A stretch of DNA of 8,178 nucleotides from an uncultured Bacilli bacterium (GCA_948999435.1 CARJCM010000055.1:1-8178), one strand, 5' to 3'. Counted from the first letter of the stretch, positions 1 to 6,144 are shown. The notes: generated by a model from the sequence alone, not told the origin. A program made the numbers and translations.

Positions 1-130
1 CTCCTGATGCTAGAGGATCAAGAGTTCCAGTATGTCCTACTTTTTTGGTTTTTAATTTTTTACTAATTATATTTACTATATCTCTGGATGTGTATCCAGT
101 TGGTTTATTTATAATTATTATTCCATTCAT
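1..130 (-). CDS. truB: tRNA pseudouridine(55) synthase TruB, N-terminal part (runs off the left edge)
   Basis: Only the first 43 codons are present. The translation begins MNGIIIINKPTGYTS and reaches GHTGTLDPLASG (about residues 32-43), the TruB catalytic loop in which the Asp (D38 here) is the nucleophile that isomerises U55 in the T-arm of tRNAs. The family's NKP-x-G-x-TS opening is also intact. The ATG overlaps the stop codon of the preceding gene as ATGA (4-base overlap). The bases before the ATG hold no recognisable Shine-Dalgarno sequence, so translation probably depends on ribosomes finishing the upstream gene. Position after rbfA is the usual Firmicutes location, apart from the extra gene in between. 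The identification is firm; the rest of the gene lies outside the window. Confidence 0.95.
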   Translation of the reverse strand, partial: MNGIIIINKPTGYTSRDIVNIISKKLKTKKVGHTGTLDPLASG

Positions 131-516
131 CGTACTAAGTTTTTTTCTTTAAAACCTAAATCATTTAATAATGGAATTAAAGAAATATCAATGAGGTCAC
201 TATCATAATAAAAGTTTTCAACTGGAAATGAATAGTCTTGAGCATTTTTTACTTGATCTAAAAATACTTTTAGTTCATCTAAATTACCTTTCCAGTAAAC
301 TATATCTTCTAAAGATGCATCATTGGATGTAAGACAATTGTATCCTAAAAATATAACAGCATACCCCACTAGTTCACCTTTATTATAAAATTTTTGGATA
401 TTAAAATATGCTCCTGAATTGTATATATTTAAGTCTCTAATATTTCCGATTGGAGGCGATACTCGATAAACTTTGGCTAATTCTTCTGTAGTTAATTTGC
501 TATTAATTATTTTCAT
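127..516 (-). CDS. hypothetical 129-residue protein between rbfA and truB
   Basis: I do not recognise this protein. I place the start at the ATG at 516, not at the in-frame ATG at 585 deep inside rbfA, because GAGGAG stands 7 bases upstream of 516. The start overlaps the rbfA end by 14 bases and the stop overlaps the truB ATG by 4, so it is built into the operon and probably translationally coupled on both sides. The product is acidic and soluble-looking, with no signal peptide or membrane segment. It has a hydrophobic strand GELVGYAVIFLG (about 47-58) and ends LLNDLGFKEKNLV (about 116-128). Those two pieces faintly recall the strand and the final 'LGF' of GNAT acetyltransferases, but I see no acetyl-CoA binding motif (Q/RxxGxG/A), so I assign no function. 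Coding is supported by the ribosome site, the overlaps and the uninterrupted frame. Confidence 0.8.
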   Translation of the reverse strand: MKIINSKLTTEELAKVYRVSPPIGNIRDLNIYNSGAYFNIQKFYNKGELVGYAVIFLGYNCLTSNDASLEDIVYWKGNLDELKVFLDQVKNAQDYSFPVENFYYDSDLIDISLIPLLNDLGFKEKNLVR

Positions 517-862
517 TTTTGTTCTCCTCATGAATTTCTTTAATAATACTTTCAATGCGATTTGCATACTCAATTGAATCGTCAAATATAAATGTAAGTT
601 CAGGAGTATGTCTTAAATCTAACTTTTCGGCGACTAATCCTCTAATAAAAGGAGCTGCTTCATTTACTTCTTTCTCTAAAGTTTTTTTATCCATATCACT
701 TAAAGATGTAAAGTAAACTTTCGCATAACTTAAGTCATTTGATACTTTACATCCAGTTATAGTGATAGTCTTTAAAATTTCGTCCCTTGCTTCTTCAAAT
801 AATATACTACTTATTACCCGCATCATATCAGATGAGATTTTGGCTATTTTGTGACTTGGCAT
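503..862 (-). CDS. rbfA: ribosome-binding factor A (RbfA)
   Basis: The 119-residue protein has the normal RbfA length and pattern: an N-terminal helix rich in basic and hydrophobic residues (MPSHKIAKISSDMMRVISSIL), the strand VSNDLSYAKVYFTSL (about 40-54), and the C-terminal KH-type block LDLRHTPELTFIFDDS (about 81-96) followed by a final helix. RbfA binds the 30S precursor near the 16S rRNA 5' helix and assists late maturation and cold adaptation. Its ATG shares one base with the infB stop (TAATG), and GAGGTG lies about 9 bases upstream inside the infB 3' end, so it is likely translated by coupling with IF2. Its own end overlaps the next gene by 14 bases. Confidence 0.96.
   Translation of the reverse strand: MPSHKIAKISSDMMRVISSILFEEARDEILKTITITGCKVSNDLSYAKVYFTSLSDMDKKTLEKEVNEAAPFIRGLVAEKLDLRHTPELTFIFDDSIEYANRIESIIKEIHEENKNENN
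524..529 (-). promoter_or_regulatory. ribosome binding site that fixes the start of the 129-residue gene
   Basis: GAGGAG on the minus strand, 7 bases before the ATG at 516 and inside the last codons of rbfA. It overlaps another in-frame ATG (529-531), which makes that one, and the ATG at 585, unlikely starts. Confidence 0.75.
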
Positions 863-2964
863 TAACGTTTCACCTCAACCATTTCAAAACATTCAATTAC
901 ATCGCCAATTTTTATATCAGTGTAATTATCTAAAGTAATACCACATTCAAAGCCTTTTTTAACTTCTTTAACGCTATCTTTTTCTCTTTGGATAGATGCT
1001 ACTCGCCCATCATAGATAATAACACCATCTCTAATAAGTCTTGCGCTAGCATTATTCTTAATAATACCATCAGTTATGTATGTACCAGCGATATTTCCAA
1101 CTTTAGAGAATTTAAAGATTTTTCTAATCTCGGCACTTCCTAAAATCTTTTCTTCAAATTCTGGATCTAACATACCTTTCATCGCAAGTTCTATTTCTTC
1201 AATACATTTATAAATAATTGTATATAATCTAATATCAACACCATATTCTTTAGCTATCTCTTTAGTAGTATTAGTTGGACTAACATTAAACCCAATTATT
1301 ATAGCATTAGACGCATTTGCTAATACAACATCACTTTCAGTAATAGTTCCAATACCTGAACGGATAACATTTATTTTAACGCCAGCAACATCAATTTTCA
1401 TTAAACTATTTTTGACTGCTTCTTCGCTACCTCTAACATCAGTTTTTAAAACTATATTAATTTCTTTTTGGCCTTCGTTTATTTTACTAAATAAATCATC
1501 TAAAGATATTACATCTTTTTTAAATTTATTTTCTTTGGCATTTATTGCTCTTTTTAGAGCGATTTCTTTTGCCTCTTTTTCAGTTTCAAAAGCCATAAAC
1601 TTATCACCAGCGCTTGGATTGTCATTTAAACCAGTAATCTCAACAGGTGTTCCTGGGTCAGCACTAGTAATAGATTCTCCTAGATCATTTTTCATAGTTC
1701 TTATCTTACCAAATGTTGTGCCAACTACTATTGGATCGCCTAAACGCAAAGTTCCATTTAATATAAGTAAGCTTGCAATTCCACCGACATTTTTATCTTG
1801 ACGAGATTCAATTACGGAACCAACAGCATATCTACTTGGGTTAGCTTTTAATTCACCCATTTCACTTATAGCTAAAATGGTCTCTAATAATTTTTCTACT
1901 CCTTCGCCTGTTTGCGCTGAAATATTGATAAATGGATACTCTCCACCCCATTCTTCTGGTGTAATGTTAAGTTCTGCCATCTCAGTTTTGATTTTTTCAG
2001 GATTAGCATCTGGTTTATCTATTTTGTTTACAGCGACAATTATTGGTACTTTTGCACTTAAAGCATGTTCAACTGCTTCTTTAGTTTGTGGCATTACACC
2101 ATCATCCGCAGCGACAATAATTATAACTATGTCTGTAACACTGGCTCCTCTAGCACGCATTTCGGTGAATGCTGCATGGCCTGGAGTATCGATAAAGGTT
2201 ATTTTACTACCATTCGTCTTTATTTGATAAGCTCCGATAGCTTGTGTAATTCCTCCAGCTTCACCACTAGCAATATGAGAATCTCTTATATAATCTAAAA
2301 GGGTTGTTTTTCCATGGTCAACATGGCCCATTATAGTTACAATCGGAGGTCTTGGCACTAAGTCTTCTTCATTATCAACTATTTCATATTCTTCAAAGTT
2401 TGATACATCTTGTGTTTCTTCTCTTTTTAATGTTTTATTATATTCTAAAGCAATTATTTCAGCATTTTCAAAATCTAGGGCTTGATTAACTGATAACATT
2501 AAACCTAAGGTCATTAATTTTTTAATAATATCTGTTCCACTAATGTTTAATTCGTCAGCTAGTTCTCCTACTGTCATACCATCTTTAAATACAATAATAT
2601 TTTCGTCTATTGTATTTTTCATAAGCTTGTCTTTATTCTTATACATTTCTTTACGTAATTTAGAATAATCTTTGGTTTCTACTTGATTTTTCTTTTTTAA
2701 TTTTTGCTTTTTATCAGTTGTATTTATATTCTTAGTGATATTACTGCTTTCTACTATTTCATCTACAACTTCATCAATCGTATCCTCTTCTTCATAAGAG
2801 TCATCTTCTACACCAATTAAATTAATTGCATTATCTAGAGTGATAACATCTAAATCGGTGAGCTCGTCCTCTCCACTTTTTACTTCTATGCCAAGATCAT
2901 TACATTTTTTTAAAATCTCAGCGACACTTAAATTTACATCACTTGCATATTCTTTTACAGTCAT
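862..2964 (-). CDS. infB: translation initiation factor IF-2
   Basis: The 700-residue GTPase brings initiator tRNA to the 30S subunit and promotes subunit joining. Visible domains: a first IF2-N domain (about 1-50, with VAEILKKCNDLGI); an acidic then basic linker (about 54-115); a second IF2-N domain (about 121-175, GMTVGELADELNISG). The G domain follows, with G1 GHVDHGKT (213-220), GGIT (237-240), G3 DTPGH (259-263), G4 NKID (313-316) and G5 near SAQTGEG (349-355). The beta-barrel domain II and C-terminal domains run to residue 700. All GTP-binding motifs are intact. The length is typical of compact Firmicutes IF-2, whose N-terminal extension is shorter than in enterobacteria. The start at 2964 has AGGAGAG a few bases upstream. 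It ends in a one-base overlap with rbfA. Confidence 0.98.
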   Translation of the reverse strand: MTVKEYASDVNLSVAEILKKCNDLGIEVKSGEDELTDLDVITLDNAINLIGVEDDSYEEEDTIDEVVDEIVESSNITKNINTTDKKQKLKKKNQVETKDYSKLRKEMYKNKDKLMKNTIDENIIVFKDGMTVGELADELNISGTDIIKKLMTLGLMLSVNQALDFENAEIIALEYNKTLKREETQDVSNFEEYEIVDNEEDLVPRPPIVTIMGHVDHGKTTLLDYIRDSHIASGEAGGITQAIGAYQIKTNGSKITFIDTPGHAAFTEMRARGASVTDIVIIIVAADDGVMPQTKEAVEHALSAKVPIIVAVNKIDKPDANPEKIKTEMAELNITPEEWGGEYPFINISAQTGEGVEKLLETILAISEMGELKANPSRYAVGSVIESRQDKNVGGIASLLILNGTLRLGDPIVVGTTFGKIRTMKNDLGESITSADPGTPVEITGLNDNPSAGDKFMAFETEKEAKEIALKRAINAKENKFKKDVISLDDLFSKINEGQKEINIVLKTDVRGSEEAVKNSLMKIDVAGVKINVIRSGIGTITESDVVLANASNAIIIGFNVSPTNTTKEIAKEYGVDIRLYTIIYKCIEEIELAMKGMLDPEFEEKILGSAEIRKIFKFSKVGNIAGTYITDGIIKNNASARLIRDGVIIYDGRVASIQREKDSVKEVKKGFECGITLDNYTDIKIGDVIECFEMVEVKR

Positions 2965-2966
2965 GC

Positions 2967-3115
2967 TTACTCTCCTTTCTTATTTTTTTTAATTCTTGTT
3001 CTTTTTTCTGCCTTATCGTATTCAAAATTATTTGTTTTATTAATACTTTTTTGTATTAAACTAACAATATCTGTGATTGATAGACTCGAACTTTTTGCAA
3101 CATTCCTTAGCTGTT
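2967..3115 (-). other. open +1-frame tail after ylxR (possible frameshifted C-terminus or gene remnant)
   Basis: Read in the +1 frame relative to ylxR, this stretch gives about 48 codons without a stop. It begins QLRNVAKSSSLSITD and ends KRTRIKKNKKGE, closing with TAA two bases before the infB ATG and containing the infB ribosome site. There is no ATG, GTG or TTG start of its own in frame. Its codons end mostly in A or T, like the rest of the window, whereas the overlapping end of the ylxR frame does not. Losing one A from GAAACAG (near 3112-3115), or from the run of five A residues (3092-3096 region), would join it to ylxR. It may be a C-terminal extension of YlxR or a relic of ylxQ, the L7Ae-like gene normally found here. 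The function is unknown. Confidence 0.45.
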
Positions 3116-3351
3116 TCGTATACTTCGCTTGAAATACTAATTTCTAATACTCTTTCTAATATTTTAGTTTTCTCAGCTTTATTTATGACTTCAATATCTT
3201 TTTTTAAATAAGCTCCTCTACCGTTAGCTTTACCTGTTATATCTACAATAACATTCCCTTCAGGAGTTCTTACTATACGAAGCAAATCTTTTTTTTCACA
3301 CTTTTCTTTAGTTACTACGCAAGTTCGCATTGGTATTTTTTTTGTTTTCAT
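3061..3351 (-). CDS. ylxR: YlxR family (DUF448) RNA-binding protein, 3' end possibly frameshifted
   Basis: The 96-residue frame carries the YlxR signature: basic start MKTKKIPMRTCVV with the conserved R-x-C (9-11), KKDLLRIVRTPEG (about 20-32), then VDITGK and GRGAYL (44-49). In Bacillus this protein (also named RnpM) binds the RNase P RNA and modulates its activity; that is family knowledge. The start at 3351 is backed by AAGGAGG 5 bases upstream, 22 bases after the nusA stop. The conserved core is complete to about residue 80 (SSEVYET). The last 13 codons are unlike the neighbours: they include a Cys-Cys pair and many codons ending in G or C. The +1 frame is open from there to the infB ribosome site. 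I infer a one-base frameshift near 3092-3115, so the native C-terminus may differ from the one read here. Confidence 0.9.
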   Translation of the reverse strand: MKTKKIPMRTCVVTKEKCEKKDLLRIVRTPEGNVIVDITGKANGRGAYLKKDIEVINKAEKTKILERVLEISISSEVYETAKECCKKFESINHRYC

Positions 3352-3373
3352 TTTAGCCTCCTTGCTTTATATC

Positions 3374-4486
3374 TTATTTGTTTCCTTCTTCGTTAATCTC
3401 TTTCATTGTTTTTATATTTATTTTATATTTTGTTAATCTACTAGCTAATTTGATATTATTTCCACCTTTACCAATAGCTAAGGCAAATTCATCATCAGGC
3501 ACAACTGCTAAAGCTTCTTTTTTCTTTTCATCTAATATATTTACAATTGCATTTTTAGCTGGTGATAAAGCACTTTTAATATATTCTTCGGGATTTTCAC
3601 TATATAATACTACATCTACTTTTTCACCATTTAATTCTTTTAAGATACTTGCAATACGTGAACCTCGCTCACCAATACATGTACCAATAGGGTCAATTCT
3701 TTCGTTAGTTGTAGATAATGCTACTTTACTTCTAATTCCTGCTTCTCTAACACATGCATGCATAATAAGAGTTCCATCTTGTAATTCTGGTATTTCAAGT
3801 TCAAATAATCTTTTTACAAAACCATAATGTTTTCTAGATAAAAGAATTAAAGGTCCTTTAGTACCATTTTCAATTTTGGTAACATATACTCTGATATTAG
3901 AACCCATTTTAATTGTTTCGCCTGGAATAATATCATTTTTAGGAAGTATTCCTCTGGTTCTTCCTAAATCAATATAATAATTTTTGTTATCTTCAAGAGC
4001 AACTAAACCTAATAACATTTCATCTTGCTTATCTTGGAATTCGTCGATAATACTATTTTTTTCAGCTTCTCTTATTTTTTGAGTTAATACTTGTTTAGCT
4101 GTAGAAGCCGCTACACGACCAAAATCTTTAGGTGTAACTTCTGTCTCAATAGTTTCTCCTACTTTAATTCCTGGCACCATTTCTTCTGCTTGCTCTAAAA
4201 TAATTTGAGCATCTATATTAATTTCAGGTGCTATTTTTACAACATTTCCTTCTTCATCAGTAGACTCGCTACCAAAGTCTACATCATCAACTACTACTAA
4301 ATAAGAAAATACTTTGATTTCGCCTGTTTCACGATTAATATCAACTCTAACATTTGTCTTAGAATCAAAATTCTTTTTGTATGCTGTTGCTAAGGCTTGC
4401 TCCATTCCCTCAAATACAACTTCTTCACTTATTCCTTTTTCTTTTACTATTGCTTTTACTGCTTTAATGAATTCTTCACTATTCAT
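3374..4486 (-). CDS. nusA: transcription termination/antitermination protein NusA
   Basis: NusA binds RNA polymerase and nascent RNA to modulate pausing, termination and antitermination. From the ATG at 4486 the product has 370 residues, the usual Firmicutes size, without the acidic repeats of enterobacterial NusA. In order: N-terminal polymerase-binding domain (about 1-128, MNSEEFIKAVKAIVKEKGIS at the start), S1 domain (about 135-200, with DLGRTRGILP), KH1 with GTCIGERGSRI (about 268-278), and KH2 with AIGKGGNNI (about 337-345). Both GxxG loops are present. I prefer 4486 to the in-frame ATG at 4516 because GAGGTG lies 6 bases upstream of 4486 and the family starts with this helix. It overlaps the rimP end by 8 bases (ATGAATAG), consistent with coupling. 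Confidence 0.97.
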   Translation of the reverse strand: MNSEEFIKAVKAIVKEKGISEEVVFEGMEQALATAYKKNFDSKTNVRVDINRETGEIKVFSYLVVVDDVDFGSESTDEEGNVVKIAPEINIDAQIILEQAEEMVPGIKVGETIETEVTPKDFGRVAASTAKQVLTQKIREAEKNSIIDEFQDKQDEMLLGLVALEDNKNYYIDLGRTRGILPKNDIIPGETIKMGSNIRVYVTKIENGTKGPLILLSRKHYGFVKRLFELEIPELQDGTLIMHACVREAGIRSKVALSTTNERIDPIGTCIGERGSRIASILKELNGEKVDVVLYSENPEEYIKSALSPAKNAIVNILDEKKKEALAVVPDDEFALAIGKGGNNIKLASRLTKYKINIKTMKEINEEGNK

Positions 4487-4745
4487 TATCTTCACCTCTT
4501 TCTTTGGATACGACATCTAAGATGTATGAATCTTCTGTAAAATCATACTCATCTACAATTGGATTAATGATGTTTGTAGCATCAACGATTGTATCTAAAT
4601 CAATACCTCCAACTTTATCTAATACTATTGATAAAACATTGTAATTTCCACTGTTTTTTTCATATGTAACACTATCAACAATAATACTCTCTTTTTCTAG
4701 AACTTCTCTAATCTTTTTCTCTAGTTCTTCTAAACTTTTTTTCAT
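4479..4745 (-). CDS. rimP: short RimP-like ribosome maturation factor, N-terminal domain only
   Basis: The 88-residue product matches the N-terminal alpha/beta domain of RimP: a leading helix (about 4-19), strand VDSVTYEK, then LSIVLDKVGGIDLD (about 38-51), the helix DATNIINPIVDE, and YILDVVS (74-80) where the family usually reads Y-x-LEVSSPG. RimP helps assemble the 30S subunit. A usual RimP is about 150 residues with a C-terminal SH3-like domain. Here the SSPG turn is replaced by VVSKERGEDNE and the frame stops, with nusA beginning inside the last codons. The C-terminal domain is therefore absent from the DNA and not just shifted in frame. The first-gene position before nusA supports the assignment. 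The start at 4745 has AGGGTGAG just upstream. I cannot tell whether the short form is still active. Confidence 0.8.
   Translation of the reverse strand: MKKSLEELEKKIREVLEKESIIVDSVTYEKNSGNYNVLSIVLDKVGGIDLDTIVDATNIINPIVDEYDFTEDSYILDVVSKERGEDNE
4493..4498 (-). promoter_or_regulatory. ribosome binding site deciding the nusA start
   Basis: GAGGTG on the minus strand, 6 bases before the ATG at 4486, inside the last codons of rimP. The alternative ATG at 4516 has no purine-rich site before it. Confidence 0.75.
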
Positions 4746-4773
4746 AACTCACCCTATTCTAATGTATAAATAA

Positions 4774-4797
4774 AAGTGGGAAAATTCTTGCCCACTT
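4774..4797 (-). promoter_or_regulatory. leader hairpin upstream of rimP, possible attenuator
   Basis: In the minus-strand transcript a 7-bp stem AAGTGGG/CCCACTT encloses a 10-base loop (CAAGAATTTT). It is followed by the U-rich TTATTTATAC. The hairpin would form about 8-10 bases after the predicted transcription start and lies about 28 bases before the rimP ATG. A weak stem with an interrupted U tract could be a partial, NusA-sensitive terminator or a 5' stabilising hairpin. The inverted repeat is directly visible; the role is inferred. Confidence 0.5.
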
Positions 4798-4812
4798 AAA
4801 TCTGTCAAATTT

Positions 4813-4840
4813 ATTATATCATAAAATAACTTATTGTCAA
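4813..4840 (-). promoter_or_regulatory. sigma-A type promoter of the rimP-nusA-infB operon
   Basis: On the minus strand TTGACA (4840-4835) and TATAAT (4818-4813) are separated by 16 bases, and both hexamers match consensus exactly. The predicted start of transcription is near 4805, giving a leader of about 60 bases before rimP. The -35 box is 15 bases after the stop codon of the RhuM-Fic gene. Confidence 0.88.
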
Positions 4841-4855
4841 AGTTTATTTTGTTCT

Positions 4856-5812
4856 TTATTTTAAAAAGTTTGTTACTAATTCTATTATTATATTTTTCTC
4901 TTTAGGATTACTCTCAGCGATTAAAAGCGTTACTGCTACTAAAGTGTTATTATCTATTATTTGTTTTTCATTTTTGTATAAAATGTTATAAAATTGTAAA
5001 AAGTATATGAATAAAGTAGCGGCAATTCTCTTATTGCCATCGATAAATACATGATTTTTAACAACCATATAAAGAAAGTTAGCTGCTTTTTCTTCTAACG
5101 TGGGATAAACATCTTTATTATCAAAAGATTGATAAATATTAGCTATAACTGATTTTAGTCCTTTATCTCTTTCTAAAGCAAATATATCACTTTCTTCATT
5201 AAATCTTAAAGTTTCTATGATATTAATACAATCTTCATATGTTATTTTTTTATCACTTGTTGTACCTTCTATTTTTTTAAATGCTTTATGGTCATAATCA
5301 TCAAGCAAATCTAGGGCATTTGTGTACTCAGTTATAACTCTTAGTATTTCTTTACTATCATGTTCACTGGTATTTTCATACCCTCGACTTGCTATATCTA
5401 ATAATTTAACAGTTTTTTCCAAATATTCTAATCTTTTATTATTTACAGCATAGCCTTTAATCATATAATCTTTTAATATCTTATTAGCCCATTTCCTAAA
5501 AATAATACCATTCTTGGATTTTACACGATAGCCAACACTTATAATCATATCAAGATTGTAGTAATCTAACTCTCTAGTTTGTGTTTTATTGGATAGTGCT
5601 CCATGTAAAGTGGTGTGTGCAAATTTTGCACATACCTCTTTTTTATCTAATTCATTTTCTTTAAAAATATTATTAATATGTCTTGTTATTACAGTTCTAT
5701 CTCTACCAAATAATTCTGCCATTTGCTCTAGTGATAACCATACTGTTTCTTCTTTCATATTTACTTCTAATTTTACATTTTGATTTTCAAATAATATAAT
5801 TTCATTTTTCAT
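4856..5812 (-). CDS. RhuM-family protein with C-terminal Fic/Doc domain
   Basis: The 318-residue fusion has two parts. The N-terminal RhuM domain (about 12-128) shows VWLSLEQMAELFGRDRTVITRHI (a DNA-binding-like helix pair), VCAKFAHT, YYNLDMIISVGYRV and FRKWANKILKDYMIKGYA. The C-terminal Fic/Doc domain (about 190-318) contains HVFIDGNKR (254-262) and AATLFIYFL. His254 and Arg262 fit the catalytic loop. The K in GNKR, where AMP-transferring Fic enzymes usually have G (GNGR), resembles Doc, a kinase that phosphorylates EF-Tu, so kinase-like chemistry is possible but not shown. SRGYEN (142-147) matches the [ST]xxxE[GN] inhibitory motif of Fic proteins. RhuM was named from a Salmonella pathogenicity island; its function is poorly known. 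The start at 5812 has AAGG upstream. It follows the small HTH gene by 58 bases with no terminator. Confidence 0.9.
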   Translation of the reverse strand: MKNEIILFENQNVKLEVNMKEETVWLSLEQMAELFGRDRTVITRHINNIFKENELDKKEVCAKFAHTTLHGALSNKTQTRELDYYNLDMIISVGYRVKSKNGIIFRKWANKILKDYMIKGYAVNNKRLEYLEKTVKLLDIASRGYENTSEHDSKEILRVITEYTNALDLLDDYDHKAFKKIEGTTSDKKITYEDCINIIETLRFNEESDIFALERDKGLKSVIANIYQSFDNKDVYPTLEEKAANFLYMVVKNHVFIDGNKRIAATLFIYFLQFYNILYKNEKQIIDNNTLVAVTLLIAESNPKEKNIIIELVTNFLK

Positions 5813-5870
5813 TTTCTACCTTCTTTCTAATTTTTATTATTTGTTATTTTGTTTTATAGCTTTTTTAAAA

Positions 5871-6122
5871 CTATTTTTTCTTTAATGGAACTATTTTTAA
5901 AGTGTATCCAAGGGGCTCTAATAATTTAATCATTGTTCCTATAGTTGGTGATGTTAAACATCTTTCAACACGATTAACTGTTGCTCTAATCATATTGCTT
6001 TGTTCTGCTAGTTCTTTTTGGGTGATATGTTGATTTTTTCTTAAAAGTATAAATTCTTCAATTAACCTATCTTCTAGTTCAATAATTAGTTTTTCTTTTG
6101 CTATTAATTCTTGTTCATTCAT
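5871..6122 (-). CDS. XRE-family helix-turn-helix transcriptional regulator, antitoxin-like
   Basis: The 83-residue protein starts with a charged helix (about 2-30), followed by an XRE helix-turn-helix, ITQKELAEQSNMIRATVNRVER (about 33-54), then the dimer-type helix SPTIGTMIKLLEPLG (58-72) and a last strand LKIVPL (75-80). This length and ending are typical of HigA-type antitoxins and small autoregulators, but no HigB/RelE toxin gene lies next to it. Its partner by position is the RhuM-Fic gene downstream. The ATG at 6122 is preceded by GAGGT about 9 bases upstream. A perfect palindrome 22 bases before the start codon is a plausible operator for it. DNA binding is well supported by the fold; the antitoxin role is inferred. 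Confidence 0.88.
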   Translation of the reverse strand: MNEQELIAKEKLIIELEDRLIEEFILLRKNQHITQKELAEQSNMIRATVNRVERCLTSPTIGTMIKLLEPLGYTLKIVPLKKK

Positions 6123-6144
6123 ATTTATCTACCTCAAGATAAGT

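Noticed and set aside
517..585. Longer N-terminus for the 129-residue gene, starting at 585
   Set aside because: It lies within rbfA, has no ribosome site, and the ATG at 516 has GAGGAG at ideal spacing.
1412..2298. Plus-strand open frames opposite infB
   Set aside because: They are antisense shadows of a clearly coding gene, with no family resemblance and no ribosome sites that I could see.
4487..4516. Ten extra residues at the NusA start (MSYPKKEVKI)
   Set aside because: No ribosome site precedes the ATG at 4516. NusA proteins normally begin at the helix encoded from 4486, which has GAGGTG.
3378..4520. Plus-strand open frames opposite nusA
   Set aside because: Antisense to conserved NusA domains, with low-complexity hydrophobic translations typical of shadow frames.
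4803..4808. A second TTGACA just after the rimP promoter
   Set aside because: No acceptable -10 hexamer lies 16-18 bases downstream; that position falls in the hairpin loop.
5589..5783. Plus-strand open frame opposite the RhuM domain
   Set aside because: Antisense shadow of a conserved coding region with no independent support.
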